Of a stretch of 38,203 bases of DNA, positions 32,305 to 38,203 are shown piece by piece (the first letter of the stretch is position 1; each line of letters begins with the position of its first letter). The stretch spans positions 1 to 38,203 of the forward strand of contig CADBXF010000029.1 of NCBI GenBank assembly GCA_902798585.1. Reading direction: 5' to 3'. Under the pieces are notes generated by a model. The model saw nothing but the letters and a program-made list of their open reading frames with translations, was not told the DNA's origin and did no database searches. The position numbers and the translations under genes are program-made. This DNA is from an uncultured Lachnospiraceae bacterium. Its GTDB lineage: Bacteria > Bacillota > Clostridia > Lachnospirales > Lachnospiraceae.

Positions 32305-33003
32305 TTACCATGCCAGATCCTTGGCAAATGTCTTCGAAGGATTCTTCTCGTTCTTGGTGATTCGGCCGTCTTTCAGGTGGATAATCCGGTCGGACATTCG
32401 GCTGATTGCTTCGTTATGCGTCACAATCAGAATCGTCGTGTTATACTCCCTATTTACATTCTCGATGAGCTCCAGAATTTCCTTGGAGGTCTCATAATCC
32501 AATGCACCGGTCGGCTCATCGCAAAGCAGCAGTGTCGGGGCTTTGATCAGCGCTCTTCCGATGGATGTTCTCTGTTGCTGTCCGCCGGAAAGCTGCCTCG
32601 GATATTTATTCTGGTGTTCCTTCAACCCGAGGTCTTTAAGAAGCTTCTGAATGTCCAGCGATTTCTTCCCCAGGAATCCGCAGACTTCTATGTTTTCCTT
32701 GACCGTCAGATCCGGAATCAGATTATAAAACTGGAACACAAATCCCAGGTGGTCTCTGCGGTATTCGAGAAGGCCGTCCCTGTCATCCAGCTCGATCTTT
32801 TTTCCGTTGATACGAATCTCACCGGAAGTCAGTGTGTCGATGCCCCCGATCAAATTGAGAAGTGTCGACTTGCCTGCGCCGGACGGTCCCAGAACTGTGC
32901 AAATTTCCCCTTTCTCGAGCTGAAAATTCAGCCCCTTCAGCACATGGACGATGTTCTCGCCAATGCCGTAATCCTTCTTCAGATCTTTAACTTCTACAAA
33001 CAT
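32305..33003 (-). CDS. ABC transporter ATP-binding protein, LolD/MacB type
   Basis: This is a 232-residue ATPase. Walker A is GPSGAGKST (39-47), the Q-loop is in FVFQFYNLIP, the signature is LSGGQQQR (138-145), Walker B is LLLCDEP with Glu163, and the switch histidine is in VTHNEA. It energises the neighbouring FtsX-type permease (19 bases downstream). The nearest strong Shine-Dalgarno (AGGAGG at 33031-33036) is 27 bases from the ATG, but a 6-bp hairpin between them shortens the effective distance. The gene follows the TetR gene and likely belongs to its regulon. Confidence 0.93.
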   Translation of the reverse strand: MFVEVKDLKKDYGIGENIVHVLKGLNFQLEKGEICTVLGPSGAGKSTLLNLIGGIDTLTSGEIRINGKKIELDDRDGLLEYRRDHLGFVFQFYNLIPDLTVKENIEVCGFLGKKSLDIQKLLKDLGLKEHQNKYPRQLSGGQQQRTSIGRALIKAPTLLLCDEPTGALDYETSKEILELIENVNREYNTTILIVTHNEAISRMSDRIIHLKDGRITKNEKNPSKTFAKDLAW

Positions 33004-33012
33004 TTCCCTGTC

Positions 33013-33036
33013 GCAGCGTAGTCCGCTGCACCTCCT
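33013..33036 (-). promoter_or_regulatory. hairpin-spaced ribosome binding site
   Basis: On the minus strand AGGAGG (33031-33036) is followed by GCAGCG, a five-base loop and CGCTGC (33013-33029), then about nine bases to the ATG at 33003. With the stem folded, the spacing falls to about ten bases. No in-frame start codon occurs closer to the AGGAGG. Confidence 0.5.
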
Positions 33037-33045
33037 TTTTCTTTG

Positions 33046-33061
33046 GTTAGCATTCGCTAAC
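33046..33061. promoter_or_regulatory. palindrome before ABC operon, candidate TetR operator
   Basis: GTTAGC...GCTAAC (16 bp, GTTAGCATTCGCTAAC) lies between the TetR terminator and the ATPase ribosome site. Its TTAG and CTAA ends resemble the ends of the 21-bp palindrome at 33740-33760. A TATAGT sequence adjoins it, but no good -35 box was seen. Confidence 0.45.
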
Positions 33062-33067
33062 TATATT

Positions 33068-33099
33068 CCAAAAAGAAAACGGCTGAAGAAGCCGGTTTC
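33068..33099 (-). terminator. short terminator after TetR gene
   Basis: CGGCT...AGCCG with GAAA/TTTC extensions forms a modest hairpin. On the minus strand it is followed by TTTTCTTTTT. It lies about ten bases after the TetR stop and could attenuate readthrough into the ABC genes. Confidence 0.55.
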
Positions 33100-33108
33100 C
33101 TGTTCGGT

Positions 33109-33723
33109 CTAGATTCCTAAAACCGCATGCCATCCGGAAGTGAAGAAAAGTTCCAGCGTTTTCGCGTAGTGCATTGCTTCCTCCTCCGAAAAATCATGCT
33201 CGATTGCGGACACAACCGCGTCCACCTTGGCTGTCACCAGAAGATGCAGTTCCTTCTCGGGCAGCTCCTGCAGCTCTATGCCGTTTGCTTTCACCCGGGC
33301 AAAGTAAGCTCGGGAATTGTTTTCCTCCATCTGCGCAGCCTCGTGAACAAAGTCCGCATACTTCGTTCCCTCGGAGCAACAGATAACCAGTTTAAATGCC
33401 TCATAGTTGGAATAGATATACTTAAGCATCCGCTCCGTTGAGGACACATTCTGTTCAGTCTCCCCCCGGTTTGCCGCCTCAATGGCGGCGTACTCTTCCT
33501 CTGTAAGGCTGTCATACAGCTTCCAAAAGCCCGACACGGCGGGCTCAACCAGTGCTGCAAACAGGTCTTCCTTGCTTTCAAAATGCTTGTACATGCCGGA
33601 TGCGCTCATGCCGGATGCTTTGGCAATCCGGCGGATGGACGCATCCGCAAAGCCGTACCTGCGAAACTCTTCCGCCGCAGCTTTGAGAATGCTTTCATGA
33701 TGAAATGTTTTGTTGCGGATCAT
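33109..33723 (-). CDS. TetR family regulator of ABC transporter
   Basis: This is a 204-residue TetR-type regulator. The helix-turn-helix is in ILKAAAEEFRRYGFADASIR and IAKASGMSASGMYKHFESKE (about 10-55). The C-terminal region is helical (TERMLKYIYSNYEAFKLVIC), as in TetR_C domains of drug-efflux regulators. The ATG at 33721-33723 has GAGGAAAA before it; the frame is open nine codons more, into the operator. It is immediately upstream of an ABC ATPase and FtsX permease, which it probably represses. A 21-bp palindrome just ahead of its start is the likely autoregulatory site. The stop is TAG. Confidence 0.9.
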   Translation of the reverse strand: MIRNKTFHHESILKAAAEEFRRYGFADASIRRIAKASGMSASGMYKHFESKEDLFAALVEPAVSGFWKLYDSLTEEEYAAIEAANRGETEQNVSSTERMLKYIYSNYEAFKLVICCSEGTKYADFVHEAAQMEENNSRAYFARVKANGIELQELPEKELHLLVTAKVDAVVSAIEHDFSEEEAMHYAKTLELFFTSGWHAVLGI

Positions 33724-33739
33724 TTTTTCCTCTTTTCTC

Positions 33740-33760
33740 TTAGGGAACACTGTTCTCTAA
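33740..33760. promoter_or_regulatory. 21-bp palindromic TetR operator candidate
   Basis: TTAGGGAACA, a central base, then TGTTCTCTAA form a 21-bp palindrome with one mismatched pair. It sits between the promoter (-10 at 33769-33774) and the ATG at 33723 of the TetR gene, over the expected start of transcription. Confidence 0.75.
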
Positions 33761-33768
33761 CGCTGATT

Positions 33769-33797
33769 AATTTACATCATGTGTTTTAAAATGTCAA
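33769..33797 (-). promoter_or_regulatory. promoter of TetR gene
   Basis: TTGACA (33792-33797), 17 bases and TAAATT (33769-33774) lie on the minus strand. The -35 box is perfect and the -10 box is moderate. The palindromic operator lies nine bases downstream. Confidence 0.7.
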
Positions 33798-33853
33798 TCC
33801 CTTTTTCTTTATTTTTTCCAAAAGCAACGGTCTTCTCCCTGTCGGAATCAAAC

Positions 33854-33880
33854 AAAAAAGCAACGATATTGCGTCGTTGC
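33854..33880 (-). terminator. Rho-independent terminator of phosphatase gene
   Basis: GCAACGA...TCGTTGC forms a 7-bp stem with a seven-base loop. On the minus strand it is followed by TTTTTTG. It lies about 28 bases after the stop of the histidine phosphatase gene. Confidence 0.85.
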
Positions 33881-33907
33881 TTTTCAATCGGATGCATTTG
33901 CCGACGG

Positions 33908-34534
33908 TCACCAGTTTTGAAACCGTTTCTCCTCCCCTCGCCAATAGGCCGTAAAATCCTCGCGACAACCCGTAAAAAACAAGCCTTCCGTAAATTTGCA
34001 CCAGTTCTCCCCGTGGATTCCTGTTTTTAATCCGAACAATGCCGAGGCAAGGACCACGACATGGCTGTCGTGGGAACATATGATATCCAGCTGCCCGTTT
34101 TCCCCGGGCTTTGCTTCTTTGTACAGCGTCGCTCCCCAAGTGTACTCCGGAATTTCTCTCTGCAGGCCGTAGAAGTATTCATACCACCCGACATTATGCT
34201 CATCCCGGGCTCGGTAGGCTCCCGCAGATCCGGAATAAACCTCCGCGGAAACAATCTCGGGTGCGGTTACTCCCGCTCCCCGGGCAATCTCGCGAACTGT
34301 CTGGCGACAGCGTTCCACTGTGCTGGCGTAGAATTTTCCAAGCGGCCTGTCGATGCTTCTGCCGATTTCCTGCGCCATCCGGATTCCCTCCGGCGTAAGC
34401 AGCAGGGTCGAATAGTCGCCATTCACCGGATTGTCAAACCGTATCGCATGACGCAGGAACAGTTTAACATTGGCATCCTCCGGCAGTCTTCCGGCATCAT
34501 AGACCATTTCTTTGCAAGGCGAATCGAATCTCAT
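33908..34534 (-). CDS. histidine phosphatase superfamily protein
   Basis: This is a 208-residue member of the histidine acid phosphatase/phosphoglycerate-mutase superfamily. LFLRHAIRFD (25-34) contains the catalytic histidine (His29) in an RHA rather than the common RHG form. STVERCRQT supplies the conserved arginine, and CSHDSHV the second histidine. The substrate is unknown. The ATG at 34532-34534 is chosen because GAGGAG lies just upstream; the frame opens seven codons earlier. The gene overlaps the end of the shikimate kinase gene by 38 bases, so the two are translated from one message. A terminator follows at 33854-33880. Confidence 0.85.
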   Translation of the reverse strand: MRFDSPCKEMVYDAGRLPEDANVKLFLRHAIRFDNPVNGDYSTLLLTPEGIRMAQEIGRSIDRPLGKFYASTVERCRQTVREIARGAGVTAPEIVSAEVYSGSAGAYRARDEHNVGWYEYFYGLQREIPEYTWGATLYKEAKPGENGQLDIICSHDSHVVVLASALFGLKTGIHGENWCKFTEGLFFTGCREDFTAYWRGEEKRFQNW

Positions 34535-35120
34535 GGCAAACTCCTCGGAAATCATTTAAAGCATCGATCACTGCCCGCACGGTATCTTCCACGCTTCCGG
34601 GCTCATCTATCGTGATATCGCTGTAACGCTCGTACAGCACGGACCGCTCTGCGAACATCTCTTCCGGGCTTTCCCCGTCCCGCAGCACTACGCCCCGTCC
34701 GCGAAGATCGTGGAGGCGTCTTCTCAATTTCGGGAAAGGCACCTTCAAATAGACAACCGTTGCTCCGCCGGAAAGATGCTTCATTGCTGCATCGCTGTAC
34801 ACCACGCTTCCGCCGGTGGCAATCACGGAATTCTCTGTGCAAAGCCCGAGGACTGCCTGCTCTTCCCTCTGCAGAAAGCCTTCGACTCCCTGCTCTTTTA
34901 TGATATCCGGTAACCGGGCTCCTGCCTTTTGTTGCAAAACGATATCGGTATCGATGAAATTCATTCCGAGTATCTTAGCCAGGATAACTCCCACGGTACT
35001 CTTACCGGAAGCCGGCATTCCGATCAGCACTATATTTTTCGTTTTCACATTGCCCTTTGTTGCGCTACCAGGTGTGACTTCATCATGTTTCATGTGATTG
35101 TATTTGCCCGCTTTACTCAC
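34497..35120 (-). CDS. aroK: shikimate kinase
   Basis: This is a 207-residue shikimate kinase, phosphorylating shikimate in chorismate synthesis. Walker A GMPASGKST (34-42), FIDTD (56-60) with the metal and substrate aspartates, and ATGGSVV (101-107) match AroK. ERYSDITID is the usual late motif. About 28 N-terminal residues precede the kinase core. The start is GTG (35118-35120), with AGGAGGAAC seven bases before it. The end of the gene overlaps the histidine phosphatase gene by 38 bases. No other aromatic-pathway gene is in the window. A related gluconate or nucleoside kinase is less likely. Confidence 0.88.
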   Translation of the reverse strand: MSKAGKYNHMKHDEVTPGSATKGNVKTKNIVLIGMPASGKSTVGVILAKILGMNFIDTDIVLQQKAGARLPDIIKEQGVEGFLQREEQAVLGLCTENSVIATGGSVVYSDAAMKHLSGGATVVYLKVPFPKLRRRLHDLRGRGVVLRDGESPEEMFAERSVLYERYSDITIDEPGSVEDTVRAVIDALNDFRGVCHEIRFALQRNGL

Positions 35121-35170
35121 AATCGTTCCTCCTGCATTTTTCTTTTATGCTGCCTGTTTGCCATAAGACA

Positions 35171-35190
35171 AGGCACACCGGAGTGTGCCT
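35171..35190 (-). terminator. hairpin terminator at methyltransferase stop
   Basis: AGGCACAC...GTGTGCCT forms an 8-bp stem with a four-base loop and includes part of the TAG stop at 35189-35191. The minus-strand tail TTGTCTTAT is only moderately T-rich, so termination may be partial. Confidence 0.5.
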
Positions 35191-35779
35191 AAACCTGTAT
35201 AACTGCCACACAGCAACTGATTAAGCCCGGAGCAAGGCGATACTGCGCCTGAATCCCCATGCTCTCAAAAAACTTCCGATACGAATCGATGTCAAATTCA
35301 TTGCGAAAATTTGCGCCCATCTTGTTGAAGATTTTCGTTATCCGCGCCGAAGAATTTGCCTCCTTCGAGATGTATGTCGGAATCAGTATGGTTCCGCCGG
35401 GCTTTACTACCCGCATCAGCTCCCGAAGGGCCTTTTCGGGCTCATTCAAAAGATGAATCACATTGGCTGCCACAGCCTTGTCAAACCGCGCATCGGCAAA
35501 TTCCAGATTCATAATATCGGCATAACAAAACCTCACATTCTCCTGCTCCCTAAGCTTCCGTTTTGCTCGGGCGAGCATTTTCCGCGAGAAATCCGTGGCA
35601 ATCAGTTTCCTGCAATACGGCGCCATTCCTTTGGTCATGATTCCGGTGCCGCAGGCGCACTCCAAAACGATATCGTCCTTCGAAAGATACGACGCGCAAA
35701 TGGCTGCGGCCCCGTTGTTTGCCTTTCGGTTCAACAGCTGGTACAAATCGTAGACTCCGGAAACTCTGTCCCAAAACAT
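35189..35779 (-). CDS. class I SAM-dependent methyltransferase
   Basis: This is a 196-residue methyltransferase with the Rossmann-type fold. Motif I is VLECACGTG (38-46). ATDFSRKMLARAK is the acidic post-I loop, and VVKPGGTILIPT is the late strand. It resembles the UbiE/COQ5-like and Methyltransf_11/25 groups. The substrate is unknown. The ATG at 35777-35779 has AGGGAGG nine bases upstream; 17 further codons are open. It follows the second ABC exporter gene by 19 bases and is likely cotranscribed with the ABC pair, so a role in making or modifying the transported compound is plausible. Confidence 0.9.
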   Translation of the reverse strand: MFWDRVSGVYDLYQLLNRKANNGAAAICASYLSKDDIVLECACGTGIMTKGMAPYCRKLIATDFSRKMLARAKRKLREQENVRFCYADIMNLEFADARFDKAVAANVIHLLNEPEKALRELMRVVKPGGTILIPTYISKEANSSARITKIFNKMGANFRNEFDIDSYRKFFESMGIQAQYRLAPGLISCCVAVIQV

Positions 35780-35798
35780 TCTGTTGATCCTCCCTTTG

Positions 35799-37523
35799 TC
35801 ACGCCGTCTGCAGCGAAACCAAGTGTGCATAGATGCCGTTAGCTGCCATCAGGGACTCGTGGGTTCCCCGCTCGCAAATCTTACCGTCCGTAATGACAAG
35901 AATCTGGTCCGCATCACGGATGGTCTTTAAGCGGTGTGCGATAACCAGCAGTGTCTTGTCCCGGCACAGTTCGGAAATGGCCTCCTGAATCGCCCTCTCG
36001 TTGTCTGCGTCCACGCTGGCGGTTGCCTCGTCAAGAATGACAATCGGCGCGTCCTTTAAGATACAGCGGGCGATGGAGATGCGCTGCTGCTCACCGCCTG
36101 ACAGCGATGCTCCGCCCTCTCCGATAACCGTGTCAAAGCCCTGCGGGAGCTGCATGATAAAGTCGTAGCAGCGGGCCTTCTTGGCGGCCTTCATGACCTC
36201 CTCCCGACTCGCTTCGGGTCTTGCCATGGCAATATTGTTGTACACGGTGTCCTGGAAGAGATACACTCTCTGGAACACCATTCCGATCTGATCCATAAGG
36301 TTTCCGATGGAAACGGTCCGGATATCTCTTCCCCGAACCATAACACTTCCCGAGCGGACATCCCAAAATCTCGCAAGGAGCGATGCAACGGTGGATTTGC
36401 CGCCGCCGGACGGGCCTACAAGCGCCGTCATGCTGCCCTTTTTTATGGTGAAGGAGACATCCTGCAGCACGGTTTTGTCCGTGTAACCGAAGGAGACATG
36501 CTCATATGCAATCTCCGGGGCGGACTCCACGCCCTCCTCGAGGACAAAGGTGCCTTCGTCAGGCATCTCCCTTGCCTTCATCACTTCCTCAATTCGGTCG
36601 AGGCTTGCAGAGGTAACCGTAAGGCGGGCCATTTGGGAGTAGTAGCTTTTTATTGCGACAAACATGTCGAACAAAAACAGCGACATTCCTACCATGTACA
36701 CATCGGAGATGACCCCGACATTGTGAAGATATGCCGCAAGGGCAAGCACCAAAGCGGTTCCGATTCCGAAGCAAAGGTTAAGTGCGCGGGCCCACGGTGT
36801 ATAATCGACTTCAAAGGAGATGCTGTCTTTGCAGCTTTTATCAAACTCCTCCGTCAGCCGTTTGGACCGCTCGCCGAGCATGTTGTAGGATTTGACGATT
36901 CCGATTCCCTCCGCAAAATCAAGCACTTCCTCGGTGAGGGACTCGCTGCACTCCTGCTTGGCTTTCGAATGTGCCAATGTGCTCTTAAGCATTCCGTGTC
37001 CCACCAGGACAAATATCCCGGTGACAGCCAGCGATAACAGGCCCGTCCTCCAGTCCATGACAAACATCATCACAATCATCAGACCCTGCGAAATCAGGAA
37101 GGACACCAGCTCCGAGAGAACGCCCATGCAATTCTCCTCGATGAACACCATGTCGGTGGCGAGCACCGAACTGATCTTTCCGATATTTCCCTCCGTAAAA
37201 TACCCCATGGGCAGTTTTCGCAGATGGTTGCCGAGTTTCATTCGCATATCTGCGAAGACCTTATAGCCCGCCGCAGATTGCAGTACATTGTTGACATGTT
37301 CAAACACCGCCGTCAGAATGACGCTTGCAAGCATGCCAAGACCAATCCAGAGGCATTTGCGGCGGTTCATTGTGCCTTCCATAAACGCGCTGACCGTGAG
37401 GAAGCAAAGCACTAACGGCATCTTCATCATGATGCCCTTTACAAAGGACACCGCATAGGCAGCGCGGATTCGCGTTTTGTATCTGCCGGTCACGGAAACG
37501 AGTCGATGTAATATCCGAATCAT
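35799..37523 (-). CDS. ABC exporter half-transporter (TM domain plus ATPase)
   Basis: This is a 574-residue half ABC transporter of the exporter fold. Six TM helices (about 1-310) precede an ATPase domain (about 335-574) with GPSGGGKST, LSGGEQQR, ILDEAT and AHRLKT. The TM part (YFTEGNIGKISSVLATDMVF) resembles YbtP/Q- and IrtAB-like pairs, which look like exporters but import siderophores. That reading is only suggestive. The ATG at 37521-37523 has AAGGAGG ten bases upstream and overlaps the preceding gene's stop by ATGA, a sign of a translationally coupled heterodimer. The methyltransferase gene follows. Confidence 0.93.
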   Translation of the reverse strand: MIRILHRLVSVTGRYKTRIRAAYAVSFVKGIMMKMPLVLCFLTVSAFMEGTMNRRKCLWIGLGMLASVILTAVFEHVNNVLQSAAGYKVFADMRMKLGNHLRKLPMGYFTEGNIGKISSVLATDMVFIEENCMGVLSELVSFLISQGLMIVMMFVMDWRTGLLSLAVTGIFVLVGHGMLKSTLAHSKAKQECSESLTEEVLDFAEGIGIVKSYNMLGERSKRLTEEFDKSCKDSISFEVDYTPWARALNLCFGIGTALVLALAAYLHNVGVISDVYMVGMSLFLFDMFVAIKSYYSQMARLTVTSASLDRIEEVMKAREMPDEGTFVLEEGVESAPEIAYEHVSFGYTDKTVLQDVSFTIKKGSMTALVGPSGGGKSTVASLLARFWDVRSGSVMVRGRDIRTVSIGNLMDQIGMVFQRVYLFQDTVYNNIAMARPEASREEVMKAAKKARCYDFIMQLPQGFDTVIGEGGASLSGGEQQRISIARCILKDAPIVILDEATASVDADNERAIQEAISELCRDKTLLVIAHRLKTIRDADQILVITDGKICERGTHESLMAANGIYAHLVSLQTA

Positions 37524-38203
37524 ACTGTCTGCACCTCCTTGATTTTCCATGTGGATGCTCCCACGGATGCTTCCCACAGTTTCCGGTACTCCTCGCAATC
37601 TGCAAGCAGTTTTTTATGCGTTCCGGAGGCGATGCAGCATCCGTCCTTCATCACACCGATATTGTCGGCATTTTGAATCGTGGAAAGGCGGTGCGCAATA
37701 ACCAGCACGGTCTTGTTCTTCATAATTTCATCGATTGCCGCATTCATCTTCTCCTCGTTTTCCGGGTCCATGAACGCGGTAGCCTCATCCAGAACGACGA
37801 TCGGTGCATCCTTTAAAATCGCCCGCGCGAGGGATATCCGCTGCCGCTCACCGCCGGAGAGCTGTTTGCCGCTGTCACCTGCCATGGTCTCGATTCCTAG
37901 CGGAAGTCTCGCAAGAAACTCATCGCATTGCGCGCGGCTCGCTGCCGCAAGCACCTGCTCTCTCGTGGCTTTCGGATTTCCGATATGAATATTCTCATAG
38001 AGCGTGGTGTTGAACAAAAACTGCTCCTGGGAAACGTACGCAACCTGCTCATTCAGCGTCTGCAAAGACATCTTCGTGATGTCCTGTCCGCCGATCGCGA
38101 TGCTGCCGCCGTTTAGGTCATAGTAATGGACGAGGAGCTTTGCAAGTGTCGACTTTCCGCTTCCGGATTCCCCAACAAGCGCTGTCGTTGTTCCCTGCTT
38201 AAG
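37520..38203 (-). CDS. ABC exporter half-transporter, C-terminal part (cut by window edge)
   Basis: The visible 227 codons are the C-terminal ATPase part of an ABC exporter half-transporter; the TM domain and start lie beyond the window. GESGSGKST (Walker A), the Q-loop in YVSQEQFLFN, LSGGERQR, VVLDEAT and AHRLST are all present. It should pair with the product of 35799-37523, whose start codon overlaps this gene's stop by four bases. The two genes therefore encode a heterodimeric transporter. The upstream gene order is unknown. Confidence 0.92.
   Translation of the reverse strand, partial: LKQGTTTALVGESGSGKSTLAKLLVHYYDLNGGSIAIGGQDITKMSLQTLNEQVAYVSQEQFLFNTTLYENIHIGNPKATREQVLAAASRAQCDEFLARLPLGIETMAGDSGKQLSGGERQRISLARAILKDAPIVVLDEATAFMDPENEEKMNAAIDEIMKNKTVLVIAHRLSTIQNADNIGVMKDGCCIASGTHKKLLADCEEYRKLWEASVGASTWKIKEVQTV

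Overview
The window reads as chromosomal DNA from an anaerobic Gram-positive bacterium of the class Clostridia, with a Lachnospiraceae-like gut or rumen lineage as a guess. The evidence is purine-rich Shine-Dalgarno sites (AGGAGG/AGGGAGG) before nearly every gene, several consensus sigma-A promoters (TTGACA-N17-TATAAT type), surface proteins with SPKTG sorting tails and InlB/Listeria-Bacteroides repeats, an EFR1-type ferredoxin, a DUF3784-like protein and MATE/FtsX-type ABC genes. Base composition looks near 50% G+C. No rRNA, tRNA, CRISPR array, transposase, integrase or phage gene was seen. All genes except one LysR regulator lie on the minus strand, so transcription runs right to left.

Right to left: (1) 38203-33908 holds two overlapping half-size ABC exporters (the first cut by the window edge), a SAM methyltransferase, then shikimate kinase overlapping a histidine phosphatase. 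(2) 33723-30021 is a TetR regulator, a MacB/LolD-type ATPase and a large FtsX-type permease, with palindromic operator candidates. (3) 29918-26318 is a metal-homeostasis operon: a stand-alone HMA protein, a P1B-ATPase lacking its HMA domain, an ArsR/SmtB sensor and a ZIP transporter, led by a consensus promoter and an SmtB-like operator. (4) 26149-24800 is a TetR plus an EFR1 ferredoxin/flavodoxin. (5) 24581-22088 is dihydrofolate reductase, a YdcF (DUF218) remnant, a membrane-anchored YD-repeat protein and a 5'-deoxyribonucleotidase-like HAD enzyme.

(6) 22049-12498 is a mixed accessory stretch: MATE pump, cupin, AadA-like nucleotidyltransferase, a 72-bp palindromic tandem repeat, lipoprotein, MccF-like S66 peptidase, Nudix, two CxxCxxC flavin reductases, a HIT protein, a GNAT and a HExxH metalloprotein. 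(7) 12382-10610 is an iPGM with an N-terminal SHOCT-like extension. (8) A LysR regulator (9638-10534, +) diverges from a cobalamin-independent methionine-synthase-like gene that carries an in-frame amber codon. (9) 8068-2178 looks like one transcription unit: a DUF3784 protein, two paralogous SPKTG-anchored beta-repeat surface proteins created by a tandem duplication, and a rhodanese-TtcA fusion. (10) 2051-180 encodes a second anchored YD-repeat protein and a small membrane protein.

The most distinctive observations are the chimeric sorting tail that marks the duplication joint in region 9, the amber-interrupted metE-like gene with intact zinc ligands beyond the stop, the 72-bp palindromic tandem repeat, and several palindromic operators sitting on near-consensus promoters. 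I did not find a clearly new defence or mobile system. All function names are from motif reading by eye, without database searches.
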